A stretch of DNA of 64,000 nt. It comes from Lewinellaceae bacterium (GTDB lineage: Bacteria; Bacteroidota; Bacteroidia; Chitinophagales; Saprospiraceae). Where the stretch lies: the NCBI GenBank assembly GCA_020636075.1, contig JACJYO010000008.1, positions 1 to 64,000 of the forward strand, read 5' to 3'. Positions 1 through 9,650 of this stretch are shown piece after piece. Positions within the stretch are counted from its first letter, which is position 1; each line of letters opens with the position of its first letter. Under the pieces are notes generated by a model that was not told the origin of the DNA, made no database searches, and worked only from the letters and a program-made list of their open reading frames with translations. A program made the position numbers and the translations under genes.

Positions 1-1
1 A

Positions 2-118
2 CCTAAAGTTGACGACATTAGACTGGAAGTCACCGCCTCACTACTACCATGGGAACATGGACTAAAAATCCGGCGGAACCGGTATTTAATCGAAAAATCA
101 AACCCATGGCTCGAATAG
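2..118 (+). CDS. possible C-terminal end of an upstream gene (partial)
   Basis: A frame open from the window edge runs 38 codons to a TAG at 116-118. The peptide ends in YLIEKSNPWLE and matches no family I recognise. Its codon use (several CTA, one AGA) is unlike the neighbouring genes, so it may be chance. A permease gene follows on the same strand after 88 bp, and permeases of that type often lie downstream of an ATPase or another permease. The gap contains a small ACCGGT...ACCGGT hairpin at about 169-190. Confidence 0.2.
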   Translation, partial: PKVDDIRLEVTASLLPWEHGLKIRRNRYLIEKSNPWLE

Positions 119-206
119 TGTCCGCTGAAGCACCAAACTAAGGTACTTTTGGAGCCCTGCACCGACGACCGGTGTTTTTTACGCACCGGTTCAAAATGAA
201 CAGAAC

Positions 207-1445
207 ATGCCTTTTGCCGAGATTATTCGCCTGGCGTTCCAAAATATCCGCGCCAACATGCTGCGCGCCATACTCACACTGATGATCATCGCATTTGGGA
301 TCATGGCCCTGGTGGGTATTCTGACCGCGATTGATGCCATTTCCTTTTCACTGAACAACAACTTTTCCGGCCTGGGGGCCAATTCCTTCAGTATCCAGCG
401 CAAATGGGGCGAAGTAAAAAGCCGGCGCAGCGGGAAAACCCAAAAGCGTGGCGATCCTATTTCGTACGACAATGTCCTGGATTTTAAAGAGCGCTTCGAA
501 TTTCCGGCTACTGTTTCAGCTTCCTACTGGGCGACTAATCTTGCCACCGTCAAATATGGCAATGAAAAAACGAATCCGAATATCGGCTTTGTCGGGGTTG
601 ACGAGCATTACTTCGGGGTAAAAGGAATGGATATCGAATTTGGCCGCAACTTTTCCTACAGCGAGATTGAAGACGGCCAATCCAAAATTATTCTCGGCAG
701 GGAGATTGTAAAAACACTGTTCAACGACAAACCGGAAAGCGCGCTGGATCAGGTAGTCGTGGTCAGCAACCAACGTTACCGCGTGGTTGGTGTACTAAAG
801 CCCAAAGGCTCTTCCATGGGGCGGAACACCGACCGGGCTGTGTATGCTCCACTGAACAAGGTGCGCTCGATCTATGGCACCAAGGATACCAATTACGATT
901 TAATTGTAGCTGTTCGGAATGCTACCGACATGGATGCCGCGCAGTCGGAGGCTACCGGGTTGTTCCGGCTGGTACGCGGCCTGCGGCCCGGGGAGGACGA
1001 AGATTTTGAGATTTTTGCCAGCGATAGCCTGTTGGCTATTTTAATAGAAAACACCACCAATTTGCGTCTTGCAACGGTGGCCATTGGCCTGATGACCCTG
1101 CTCGGGGCTGCCATCGGCCTGATGAATATCATGTTGGTGAGCGTGACCGAGCGGACGCGCGAGATCGGCATTTACAAAGCCCTGGGCGCCACCCGCAAGA
1201 GCATCATGACCCAGTTTTTGGCCGAGGCCATCGTTATTTGCCAGATTGGCGGTATCGTGGGCATCTTCCTGGGTATCCTGGTCGGCAACATCGTTACACC
1301 GCTTTTGGGCGGTTCTTTCCTTATTCCATGGGCCTGGATGTTTCTCGGGTTTACCCTTTGCATGATCGTTGGCGTAGTGTCGGGCTTTTATCCGGCTATG
1401 AAGGCCGCGCGGCTCGATCCGATTGAGGCGTTGCGGTATGAATAG
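207..1445 (+). CDS. ABC transporter permease, MacB/FtsX type
   Basis: This is an inner-membrane permease subunit of an ABC exporter of the MacB/FtsX class, 412 aa. An N-terminal hydrophobic helix (about residues 18-45, ILTLMIIAFGIMALVGIL) is followed by a periplasmic MacB-like core domain of about 220 residues, then three C-terminal membrane segments forming the FtsX domain (about 285-400). The conserved FtsX stretch TERTREIGIYKALGA follows the first of these. The ending DPIEALRYE is the usual C-terminus of the family. Such proteins work with a separate ATPase and do not themselves bind ATP; the ATPase would be expected outside the window to the left. The substrate cannot be told; the family includes macrolide, lipoprotein and peptide exporters. 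Confidence 0.9.
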   Translation: MPFAEIIRLAFQNIRANMLRAILTLMIIAFGIMALVGILTAIDAISFSLNNNFSGLGANSFSIQRKWGEVKSRRSGKTQKRGDPISYDNVLDFKERFEFPATVSASYWATNLATVKYGNEKTNPNIGFVGVDEHYFGVKGMDIEFGRNFSYSEIEDGQSKIILGREIVKTLFNDKPESALDQVVVVSNQRYRVVGVLKPKGSSMGRNTDRAVYAPLNKVRSIYGTKDTNYDLIVAVRNATDMDAAQSEATGLFRLVRGLRPGEDEDFEIFASDSLLAILIENTTNLRLATVAIGLMTLLGAAIGLMNIMLVSVTERTREIGIYKALGATRKSIMTQFLAEAIVICQIGGIVGIFLGILVGNIVTPLLGGSFLIPWAWMFLGFTLCMIVGVVSGFYPAMKAARLDPIEALRYE

Positions 1446-1542
1446 GCAGTATTGTGTTTAACGCTGCACTTGTTTGTACTGTGGCTTGGAATTTTTCCAT
1501 TAAACACCAATCCTGAGGAGTTCAAATTTTTCGGTCTTCTGT

Positions 1543-1749
1543 GCGTCAACCCCACCCCCAACCCCCATAGCCATCAACTTAAGGAACCAGAGGGCTAAAC
1601 CCTTTTCCAATTTCCAATTTCAAATAAAAAGGATGTTCACAAAGCGCTCTATTTGAAATTTGAAAGGAAAAATTTGAAATTTTAAAAGTTGTACACCCCC
1701 TCTTAACCCTTAAGTTGATGGCTATGGGGGCCGGGGGTGGGGTTGACGC
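1543..1749. repeat. 42-bp inverted repeat enclosing an AT-rich palindromic element (family A, copy 1)
   Basis: The 345-bp gap between two convergent genes is filled mostly by this structure. The arms 1543-1584 and 1708-1749 are reverse complements at 40 of 42 positions, including the C-run and the string CCATAGCCATCAACTTAAGG. Between them, 1608-1699 holds an AT-rich imperfect palindrome built from TTTCCAATTTCAAAT and TTTGAAATTTGAAA, with AAAAAGGATG after the left half. Related sequence recurs at 6101-6224 and, reversed, at 47661-47786. It may also act as a terminator for both genes. I see no coding sequence in it. Confidence 0.85.
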
Positions 1750-1790
1750 GTGGTTGTAACTACACTAACTAACTTCAATGCTACATGTAC

Positions 1791-4208
1791 TCAAACTTTC
1801 AACCGCACCTTAAACAACCCGGCCAAACGCTCAAAGGCACTTTTCCAGTCATCGTTGATAAACTCCCACAAACCTTTCCGGTACCCTTTAGTAAGCAGGT
1901 AAAACACATTTTGGCTGCGCCAGATATCCGGTTTGAGGTCCAGTTTTTGAAGGATTTCAAGCACTTCGCACAGCCATTGAATTTTGGCCGGTGAACTGAT
2001 GTCTTGCTCAATCCCCAGGATTTCCTGGTAGATACGTTTGCCGGCGGCGTGATCCATAGCGTCTGGGTCGGATACCCCGATATTCCAGTTTCGCATATCG
2101 GCCACGATCCGTTGCAGGCTTTGAATGCTGTTGGGTTGTTCGCGGTTAAAAAAATGCAACAGGTCATCGTTCAGCACATACGTCGCAATGTTGCGCCAGG
2201 CATCCGGTACCGGAAGTCCGGCGTCTTCCAGCCCGGTCATGAGTTGATAGTTGTCGTTGAAAACATTGCGGAAATTGGCCTCTGCAAGCAACAGGCTGTT
2301 TGCCGTAATGGCGCGGATGATCTTGATTTTCTCATCGGCAAACAGCGACGACAAGGTGAATTTTCCAGGGCCGAAATACTCCTGTGAAATGCCGATCACT
2401 TCACCCAAATTAGCCTCCCGGAATGCTTTTGCCGACCGTTGGTGCATGGCATCGAAATCTGTGCGCTTCATCGAGGCGCTGATATTCCCAATGATATGTT
2501 GTTGGCCCAGGTAAAGCACGGCAAAGGAAAAACTGTTTTCCGCATGCGTGATGCGCGACCGGATGCCTAAGCGGCCAATGGCAAGCCTCGGAGTGCCCGC
2601 TTCGATGCGTTCGAAGACCTCCAACGTAGCGGTGTAATTGAACAGATTGAGGGCTGCCGGGTCATCTTCAAACAACGATGCCACGGCAAAATGCATGGCA
2701 ACACGCTCCAGATCCACACGCGCCGGCAACACATTTTGCAAATAACTGGCGGCGCCATTGGCAAATTTGTTGCTGGGCGCAGCGCGCAGGCGCTCGGTAA
2801 ATGCTTTGTGCAAATTCAGTCCGCCAACTTCCTGGGCATAATCCATGGCGCGCAGGGCATATTGCAGGATCTGATTGGTTTCGATGCCTGAGATTTCATC
2901 AAAAAACCAGCCGCAACTGGTAAACATGAGCACTGCATGGCGCTGCATCTCGAGCAGGCGAAGCACGGTGGTTTGCTCTTGAGGTTTGAGTTTGTGCGTC
3001 GCATGCTCTGCTAAAAAAAGTTGGACATTTTCGTCGCGCCGGTCCAGCATCACATCGATATAGTCGTTGCGCGCTTTCCAGGGGTCGCGCAGGTACCGTC
3101 CGGCTTCCCGCTCAAATACGGGGATGATCTGGTCGCGGAGCCAATCGAGCGCTTCGCGCAGTGGTTTGCGCCAGCGCTGGTGCCAGCCGGGGTGGCCACC
3201 GGTGTTGCAACCGCAGTCACTGCGCCAGCGCTCGACGCCGTGCACGCAACTCCAGGAGGAGTTTTCGTGGATTTGCACCTCCCAATCCGGAGGGTGCAAT
3301 TCGAGAAACTGCCCGTAATTCGTCAGCGTGGCCAGTTGGTTATCCTCCACGTGGTTGAGCGCCGCGGCAAGCGCCATTTCGCCGAATCGGTGATGGTGAC
3401 CGTAGCTTTCACCGTCGGTGGCGATATGGGCCAGTTGCGGTTCGGCACTGTTGTCTAAAATGCTGAGTATGCGTTCGGCAAACGCTTTTCCATAATTTAG
3501 CAGGCCATTGAAGGCGACTTCCTGCGCTACAGCGCCATGGTAAAAATACACGGCGATCTGCCGTCCGCTAGGCAACTGGCACCAATACGGGCGGCGGGTG
3601 TCAAGGCTTTCGGCATCGACGAGTTTCCAGGCCTCCTCGTTCAGCTTGCGGACTGCTTTGGCTTGTCGTGGCGCCAGAATGGTGAACTGCAAACCATGTG
3701 CAGCGAGCACCTCCAGCGTTTCCGTATTTACGGCCGTTTCTGCCAGCCAGATTCCTTCGGGGTAGCGCCCGAAACGCTGCTCAAAATCGCGTACGCCCCA
3801 ATAGACCTGGGTGACTTTGTCGCGGTAATTGGCCAGCGGCATAATGAGGTGACTATGCACCTGAGCCACAGCGCTGCCATGGCCACCGTAGCGTTCCATG
3901 CTGCGCTTATCGGCTTTGAGCAGCAGGTCGTACGCTTCGGGGTCGTTCTGCTCAATCCAGGTGAGCAGGGTGGGGCCGAAGTTGAAAGAAATGCGGTTGT
4001 AATTGTTTCGGATTTTAGTGATCCACTGCTCCTTGTCGAGGATGCGGGCCGCGGCATTCGGGGCGTAGCATTCAAAATTGATGCGTTCGTTCCAGTCGTG
4101 AAACGGCCGCGCGCCCTCCTGTTGTTCCACTACCTCCAGCCAGGCGTTTTCACGGGGTGGCTGGTAAAAGTGGCCGTGGACACAGATGTATTTATGTGTT
4201 TTGGACAT
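1791..4208 (-). CDS. GH57-type glycoside hydrolase with DUF3536 domain
   Basis: The 805-aa protein belongs to the GH57 alpha-amylase/alpha-mannosidase-like superfamily with a C-terminal DUF3536 region. The N-terminus has the family start YICVHGHFYQPPRENAW. The barrel continues with NFGPTLLTWIE (about residue 75) and PEGIWLAETAV (about 152), where the glutamate aligns with the GH57 catalytic nucleophile. No signal peptide is seen, so it probably acts in the cytoplasm, where relatives are linked to glycogen or maltodextrin metabolism. The exact substrate is unknown for the DUF3536 branch. It converges with the permease gene and has its promoter side toward recJ, which is divergent. Confidence 0.88.
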   Translation of the reverse strand: MSKTHKYICVHGHFYQPPRENAWLEVVEQQEGARPFHDWNERINFECYAPNAAARILDKEQWITKIRNNYNRISFNFGPTLLTWIEQNDPEAYDLLLKADKRSMERYGGHGSAVAQVHSHLIMPLANYRDKVTQVYWGVRDFEQRFGRYPEGIWLAETAVNTETLEVLAAHGLQFTILAPRQAKAVRKLNEEAWKLVDAESLDTRRPYWCQLPSGRQIAVYFYHGAVAQEVAFNGLLNYGKAFAERILSILDNSAEPQLAHIATDGESYGHHHRFGEMALAAALNHVEDNQLATLTNYGQFLELHPPDWEVQIHENSSWSCVHGVERWRSDCGCNTGGHPGWHQRWRKPLREALDWLRDQIIPVFEREAGRYLRDPWKARNDYIDVMLDRRDENVQLFLAEHATHKLKPQEQTTVLRLLEMQRHAVLMFTSCGWFFDEISGIETNQILQYALRAMDYAQEVGGLNLHKAFTERLRAAPSNKFANGAASYLQNVLPARVDLERVAMHFAVASLFEDDPAALNLFNYTATLEVFERIEAGTPRLAIGRLGIRSRITHAENSFSFAVLYLGQQHIIGNISASMKRTDFDAMHQRSAKAFREANLGEVIGISQEYFGPGKFTLSSLFADEKIKIIRAITANSLLLAEANFRNVFNDNYQLMTGLEDAGLPVPDAWRNIATYVLNDDLLHFFNREQPNSIQSLQRIVADMRNWNIGVSDPDAMDHAAGKRIYQEILGIEQDISSPAKIQWLCEVLEILQKLDLKPDIWRSQNVFYLLTKGYRKGLWEFINDDWKSAFERLAGLFKVRLKV

Positions 4209-4386
4209 TCGTCGTGGTTATTTAACCCTGCCCGGCTTATGGCGTTAAACCGTAAAATGGGGCAAGGCAAAGAACGGCAAAAATACAGCCCAGGATTTTA
4301 GAGCATGCCTTAAACATGTAGTCTTTTGCAAAGGACTTTTTGTGTATCTTCACCCTTCAGCCAGTATAACCCAAATTTGATGTACC

Positions 4387-6084
4387 ATGCCTGCGCAACG
4401 CTGGCGCCTGCTTCCCGTGGTGGAAGCTACCGCGCAACACCTGCACGAAACACTCCGGATTTCCCCATTGCTCTGCCGCATGCTGGCCCAGCGGGGTATT
4501 TCCTCCTTTGATGAAGCCCGCCAATTTTTCAGGCCCCGATTGGACGAGTTGCACGATCCTTTTCTGATGAAAGACATGGATGCAGCCGTCAGCCGCCTGG
4601 AAAAGGCGCTGCAACTTGGCGAACGCATTTTATTGTACGGCGACTACGATGTGGATGGCACCACCAGTGTGGCTTTGCTGTACACCTTCCTCTCGGATTT
4701 TACTCAAAACCTGGACTACTACCTCCCCAATCGCGACAAGGAGGGCTACGGCCTGAGCCTGGCAGGGGTGGAATATGCCCGGGCGGGCAATGCGGCGCTC
4801 ATGGTGGTGATGGATTGCGGCATCAAGGCACACCGGGCCATTGAGTTGGCCGCGACGTATGGCATCGACGTGATCGTTTGCGATCACCATTTGCCCGATG
4901 ATACGCTTCCGCAAGCCGTAGCGGTACTCGACCCAAAACGCAGCGATTGCCCGTACCCGAACGATGCGCTGAGCGGCTGCGGCGTAGTGTTTAAACTGGT
5001 GCAGGCTTTTGCCTTGCGGCAAAACACAGACCCGGCGAAATGCTACACCCTGCTCGATCTGGTAGCCGTCAGTATTTGCTGCGACCTGGTGCCAATCACC
5101 GGCGAAAACCGCATCATGACCCACTTCGGCATGCAGGTTTTGAACCGCGAACCCCGCCTGGGCTTGTGGGCATTGATCCAGCGCAGCGGCCGGAATTACC
5201 CGCTCGAGGTCAGTGACGTGGTTTTTGGCATTGGTCCGATGATCAACGCGGCGGGTCGTTTGGGCGATGCCCGCGAAGCGGTGCGGGTTTTGTTATCGGC
5301 TGATCGGAACAGTGCGCTGGAAGCGGCGGCTACCCTGCGTTCTCGTAACCGTGAGCGCCGTGAAGTTGACCAACACACCGCCGGCGAAGCGCGGCGGCGT
5401 GTCGAACGCGATCCGGACTTTAACAGCCGGAAAAGTATCGTCCAATACGACCCGGGTTGGCACAAGGGCATTATCGGGATCGTGGCCAGCCGTCTGGTGG
5501 AGCAGTTTCACCGGCCGACGGTGGTGCTTACCCAAAGCGGAGGCCGGGCCGTCGGGTCGGCGCGTTCGGTGCCGGGTTTTGATTTGCACGCCGCACTCAG
5601 TCGCTGCGAACATCTCTTCAATTCTTTTGGTGGGCATGCGCATGCTGCAGGCCTGCAAATGCCGGTGGAAAATGTACCGGATTTTACGGCGTATTTTGAA
5701 AAAATCGTTTGTGAAACAATTTCAGAAGCGGCTGAAACGCCGGAACTTGAAATTAGCGGGAATGTTAATTTTGAAGAAATAACGCCCCGGTTTTGGCGTA
5801 CGCTGCGGCAATTTGCCCCTTTCGGTCCGGGGAATATGGCGCCGGTTTTTCGGGCTACGGGAGTGCATGACACCGGCCGGAGCCGCCTGCTTGCCGACAA
5901 CCACGTACGGCTGTCGGTCCGGCAAAACAACGGGCCGGTATTCACCGGTATCGGCTTTGGTTTGGGCAATGATTTTTCCGAAGTGAAAAGCGAAGCATTC
6001 GACCTGGCTTTTACGCTGTTTGAAGACCAATGGCACGGCGAACGGGTGCTGGCACTGATGGTGAAGGGGATCACATCGACTTAA
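4387..6084 (+). CDS. recJ: single-stranded-DNA-specific exonuclease RecJ
   Basis: RecJ is a 5'-to-3' single-strand exonuclease used in recombinational and mismatch repair. The 565-aa protein has the DHH phosphoesterase motifs in order: YGDYDVDGTTS (about residue 83), VMDCGI (about 140), CDHHLPD (about 165), then a DHHA1 domain with the motif GGHAHAAGLQMP (about 418) and a C-terminal OB-like domain. Length and motif order match a complete RecJ. The ATG at 4387 gives the expected N-terminus (WRLLPVVEA). Upstream, TTTG at 4325 and TATCTTCA at 4345 vaguely resemble a Bacteroidota promoter but the spacing is short. Confidence 0.95.
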   Translation: MPAQRWRLLPVVEATAQHLHETLRISPLLCRMLAQRGISSFDEARQFFRPRLDELHDPFLMKDMDAAVSRLEKALQLGERILLYGDYDVDGTTSVALLYTFLSDFTQNLDYYLPNRDKEGYGLSLAGVEYARAGNAALMVVMDCGIKAHRAIELAATYGIDVIVCDHHLPDDTLPQAVAVLDPKRSDCPYPNDALSGCGVVFKLVQAFALRQNTDPAKCYTLLDLVAVSICCDLVPITGENRIMTHFGMQVLNREPRLGLWALIQRSGRNYPLEVSDVVFGIGPMINAAGRLGDAREAVRVLLSADRNSALEAAATLRSRNRERREVDQHTAGEARRRVERDPDFNSRKSIVQYDPGWHKGIIGIVASRLVEQFHRPTVVLTQSGGRAVGSARSVPGFDLHAALSRCEHLFNSFGGHAHAAGLQMPVENVPDFTAYFEKIVCETISEAAETPELEISGNVNFEEITPRFWRTLRQFAPFGPGNMAPVFRATGVHDTGRSRLLADNHVRLSVRQNNGPVFTGIGFGLGNDFSEVKSEAFDLAFTLFEDQWHGERVLALMVKGITST

Positions 6085-6100
6085 TGAATTTGGGGGCTTT

Positions 6101-6224
6101 AACTTTTCAAATTTTTTATTTCAAATTTCCAATTTCAAATCAAAAGGATGAGCCGGGTTTGGGAAGTTTTATTGATTTGAAAGGTCAAATTGGCGATTTG
6201 AAATTTGAAAAGTTGTACACCTCC
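6101..6224. repeat. AT-rich palindromic element, family A copy 2
   Basis: The left arm AACTTTTCAAATTT (from 6101) pairs with AAATTTGAAAAGTT ending at 6214. The internal string TTTCCAATTTCAAAT with AAAAGGATG after it, and CCGGGTTTGGGA after that, recur in the copy at 47661-47786 (reversed). The end TTGTACACC also ends copy 1 at about 1695. The rest of the 364-bp gap (6225-6448) has no gene that I can support; it holds a weak AGCTT...AAGCT hairpin followed by T6 at about 6411-6428 just before the next start. Confidence 0.8.
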
Positions 6225-6448
6225 CCGGCGCCTACCCATTTCGGGGGAGCTTATTCCGACAGATTTCTGACATTTTAAAAAAAAATATAGGTGGGGCGTG
6301 CCCGGGGCTTGAAAATACATTATTTTCGGGGCTGCGTCTTTCCGGCATGCCCGCCCTTTTGGCCGAAACGCAATTGATAATTCTGAAAAATCCAAAATTC
6401 CCTCCCGCCAGCTTACACAAGCTTTTTTAACGTACCATCTAAAAACAC

Positions 6449-9400
6449 ATGAAACGACTATCGTTTAAGCGCGCTACGCTTATGCTCGTAGCCGGTGCAC
6501 TGGCGCCAACCCTGCTGTTTGCACAACAAACCAAAACCATTGAACTCACCGGTGCGCATATGCGGGCGCCTATGGACGTGCCGGCGGGTAAAAATCAGAT
6601 CCAGCTTTGCGGCCTCACTGCAGGGGAACAGTACACCGTTGTTGCCTTGGGCGCAGTGTACGGGCAAAAAACTACTTTTGAATTGAATGCCTCCGAAACG
6701 CTAACTCTGGAAGGTACGCGTAAATCCGAACGACTAAACAGCCTCCAGTTTACGGCCCCGGCGGCTTGTGTTACACTGGAGCTGGATGCGCGCAGCGAAC
6801 AACTGCTTACCACTATTCCGCTGTCGTTGTCCGTAAGTTGCGCCAGCTGCCCGGAAGATAAATCCTGGCTCAAAAAATTTACCAGCCAACTCGAATCGGC
6901 CAACCTGATCACGACAGGCAATATTGATCCGGAAAGCCTGATCCGCAATACCCTGATCGGCGGCGATTGCTATGAGGTAGACAGCGTGACGGCCTCGGGG
7001 AATGGCAGCTCGCGCGGCACATTTGCCAGCGGCGGTTCGAGCATTGGTCTTGAAAGCGGGGTGGTGTTGTGCACCGGCAACGTCAGTGTGCTCCCGGGGC
7101 CCAATATTTCCAGTATGGCTAACGGCGGTTTTTTTGTCAACTCCCCCGACGATCCCGACCTGGCGGCCATTACGAGTGGCAACCAGTACGACCTGTCCAC
7201 CATCGAGTTCGATTTTACACCCACTGCCTCCAAGGTGCAGTTCGACTTCGTTTTTGGCTCTGAAGAACACTGCGAGTTTGTCAATTCCCAGTACAACGAC
7301 GTGTTCGGATTTTTTATCAGCGGCCCTGGCATTACCGGCAAGAAAAATATTGCGCTTATTCCGGGCACGAACAACCCGATCACCACGAACAATATTAATT
7401 ACCTGACCAACTCCAATTACTACGTCAACAACAACAATTTTTTCCTTTCGCCTTGTTTTATTTTTCCAACGGCAAATCTCGACGATTGTGAGCTCGACGG
7501 ATGGACGGAGGTGTTTTCGGCCCAGGCCGATGTGATCCCCTGCTCCACGTATCACATCAAGCTGGCAATTGCCGACGTGGGTGATGCAGCCTATGCGAGT
7601 GCCGTTTTCCTGCGCGCCAACTCGTTTGACGCCGGAAGCGGGGTAGCGCTCAGTGTGGAAAATGCAGCGGGACAGGCAGAGGCGCTGGAAGCCTGCGATA
7701 CCTCGTATATCCGTTTTGCCCGTACGAACAGCGACGTGAGCCAACCGCAAACGGTTGATTTTGTAGTTTCAGGCACCAGCACCGCCACGCCCGGCGATGA
7801 CTATGCTCCACTGACCAGTCCGGTGATCATCCCTGCCGGGCAAAACGAAATTCTTGTGCCATTGGTGGTTTTTGAAGACAACATGGCTGAGGGGCCCGAA
7901 AATATTGTTTTGGAACTCAATGATGCCTGCTCCTGCGACCAGACGCAATTTGTTATTACCATCAATGACAAACCGGCGTTGGAAGTTACCCTTGACGACG
8001 TAGCTGTTTGCGAAGGCAATACAGCCGTATTGATCCCCGATGTAATCGGCGGAATCGATCCCCTTTCCTATGCCTGGAATACCGGTGAAACGACTGCGGC
8101 AATTATCGTTACGGTTGCCGGCACCTATGACCTTACGGTTACGGATGCATGTGGTGAAACCCGCACAGAATCGGCCCAGGTGGATATCCTGCCCTTGGTG
8201 CAGTTGAACCAGCAAATTGAATTTTGTGCCGGCAGTTTTGTGCTGGTAAACGACAGCGTTTACACCGAGCCGACAACCATTGTCAATACCTTGCCCGGCT
8301 CCGGCGATGCCTGCGATACGGTGCAAACGATCGTTTTGATGGAGATTCCGCTTCAGGTGTTATCCGACACCATCATTTTTTGCGAAGGCGATTCCGTCAC
8401 CATTGGTGGCAATGTGTACACTGCTTCCGGAACGGTGATCGATACCCTGCAAGGTCAAAATGGCAATTGCGACACCCTCATCACGTACACCTTGCAGGTG
8501 TTGCCCAAGCCCATCCGTTCGCAAACCATAACCTTTTGCCCCGGCGAATCGGTATTTATTGGCGGCACTGCCTACACGAACCCCGGGACGGTCGTTTACG
8601 CACAACCCGGACAAAACGGGGCCTGCGATACCCTGGTCACGTATACCCTGGAATACGTGACGCCTGCGCCTTCAACGGTGTCGATCAACTGCCCGGTCGA
8701 CTATCAGGTAACACTGAATGGGAATAATCCGCCGGTAGTCCAGTTCGACCTGCCAACTTTTAACAGCGACTGCCCGTGCCCGGGTATTGCACTGGAGCAA
8801 ACTGCGGGCCTGGCGCCGGGAAGTGTCTATCCGTTTGGCATTACGGAAGTGTGTTACGTAGCGACCGACAGCTGCGGCAACTCGTCCGCTTGTTGCTTTG
8901 ATGTGCGCCTTGCTGAAGATGAGGCTTGCGATATCAAAGACATCGGCTGCATGAAGTACGAGTTGATGAGTATCAATAAAAATATGGCCAATGAAAAAAC
9001 GTACCGTATTCGCGTGACGAACAATTGCAGCCAGGAACTGATCTATGTGGCGTTTGAATTGCCTACCGGCCTGAAGGCGGTAAAACCAGCCGATAATTCG
9101 CAATACATCAGTCCGGCAAACATTTCCTACGCTGTTCGGAACCCGAATTTCTCGCCGTTTTATTCTGTTCGCTTTGCACCAAAGCTGAATGGCTCGGGCA
9201 TTTCCGGCGGCGAATCGGATGAATTCAAGTTTACCCTGCCACCGCAGGTTAGTCCCAACTATATTCATGTGGTTTCCAAACTGATCTATCAGTCGTATTA
9301 CGAGGCGTACCTGAACACGTTTTATTGCCCGGTGGGTATGGATCCCGATTTTGATGGCGGGGCTGTTCAGGAGCGCACGTTTGAAACGGCGGCAACACCG

Positions 9401-9649
9401 GCCGTGCAGGTTTATCCAAACCCGACGACAGGCATGCTTTCCCTGGATTTGCGCGCATGGCCGGCCGGCTCCATACAGAGCCGGGTATTGAACAGCCGTG
9501 GCCAACTGGTTATGGAGCAACGGCTGAACAACGACTTTGGCGTGGTTAAAATCCAGTTGCCCGAACGTTTGGCCGAAGGCCTGTATATGCTGGAATTGAC
9601 GGCGCCGGACGGCAAGCGTGCGCTGACGCGGTTTGTTTTACAACCATAA
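6449..9649 (+). CDS. large secreted T9SS cargo protein with choice-of-anchor L domain
   Basis: A 1066-aa exported protein. A signal peptide (residues 1-25, LVAGALAPTLLFAQ) precedes a choice-of-anchor L domain (about 165-390, motif VFGSEEHCEFV). A Calx-beta-like domain follows (about 405-515, TPGDDYAPL, EDNMAEGPENI), then an Ig/PKD-like stretch (AWNTGETT), three Cys-rich repeats of about 50 aa ending in CDTLxTYTL (590-740), a HYR-like domain (VCYVATDSCGNSSACC) and a DUF11-like domain. The type A T9SS sorting domain starts at VQVYPNPTTG (about 985) and ends in RFVLQP. It is probably displayed on or released from the cell surface; adhesion is an inference. The Cys-rich repeats resemble those in 42724-46287. 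Confidence 0.9.
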   Translation: MKRLSFKRATLMLVAGALAPTLLFAQQTKTIELTGAHMRAPMDVPAGKNQIQLCGLTAGEQYTVVALGAVYGQKTTFELNASETLTLEGTRKSERLNSLQFTAPAACVTLELDARSEQLLTTIPLSLSVSCASCPEDKSWLKKFTSQLESANLITTGNIDPESLIRNTLIGGDCYEVDSVTASGNGSSRGTFASGGSSIGLESGVVLCTGNVSVLPGPNISSMANGGFFVNSPDDPDLAAITSGNQYDLSTIEFDFTPTASKVQFDFVFGSEEHCEFVNSQYNDVFGFFISGPGITGKKNIALIPGTNNPITTNNINYLTNSNYYVNNNNFFLSPCFIFPTANLDDCELDGWTEVFSAQADVIPCSTYHIKLAIADVGDAAYASAVFLRANSFDAGSGVALSVENAAGQAEALEACDTSYIRFARTNSDVSQPQTVDFVVSGTSTATPGDDYAPLTSPVIIPAGQNEILVPLVVFEDNMAEGPENIVLELNDACSCDQTQFVITINDKPALEVTLDDVAVCEGNTAVLIPDVIGGIDPLSYAWNTGETTAAIIVTVAGTYDLTVTDACGETRTESAQVDILPLVQLNQQIEFCAGSFVLVNDSVYTEPTTIVNTLPGSGDACDTVQTIVLMEIPLQVLSDTIIFCEGDSVTIGGNVYTASGTVIDTLQGQNGNCDTLITYTLQVLPKPIRSQTITFCPGESVFIGGTAYTNPGTVVYAQPGQNGACDTLVTYTLEYVTPAPSTVSINCPVDYQVTLNGNNPPVVQFDLPTFNSDCPCPGIALEQTAGLAPGSVYPFGITEVCYVATDSCGNSSACCFDVRLAEDEACDIKDIGCMKYELMSINKNMANEKTYRIRVTNNCSQELIYVAFELPTGLKAVKPADNSQYISPANISYAVRNPNFSPFYSVRFAPKLNGSGISGGESDEFKFTLPPQVSPNYIHVVSKLIYQSYYEAYLNTFYCPVGMDPDFDGGAVQERTFETAATPAVQVYPNPTTGMLSLDLRAWPAGSIQSRVLNSRGQLVMEQRLNNDFGVVKIQLPERLAEGLYMLELTAPDGKRALTRFVLQP

Positions 9650-9650
9650 T

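Noticed and set aside
1..206. Start of an RNA gene or a tRNA in the first 206 bp
   Set aside because: No cloverleaf or known RNA motif is seen; only a small ACCGGT hairpin.
6734..7750. 338-codon antisense frame in the T9SS cargo gene
   Set aside because: Composition is that of a reverse-complement shadow (runs of His, Arg, Gly), with no motif; rejected.
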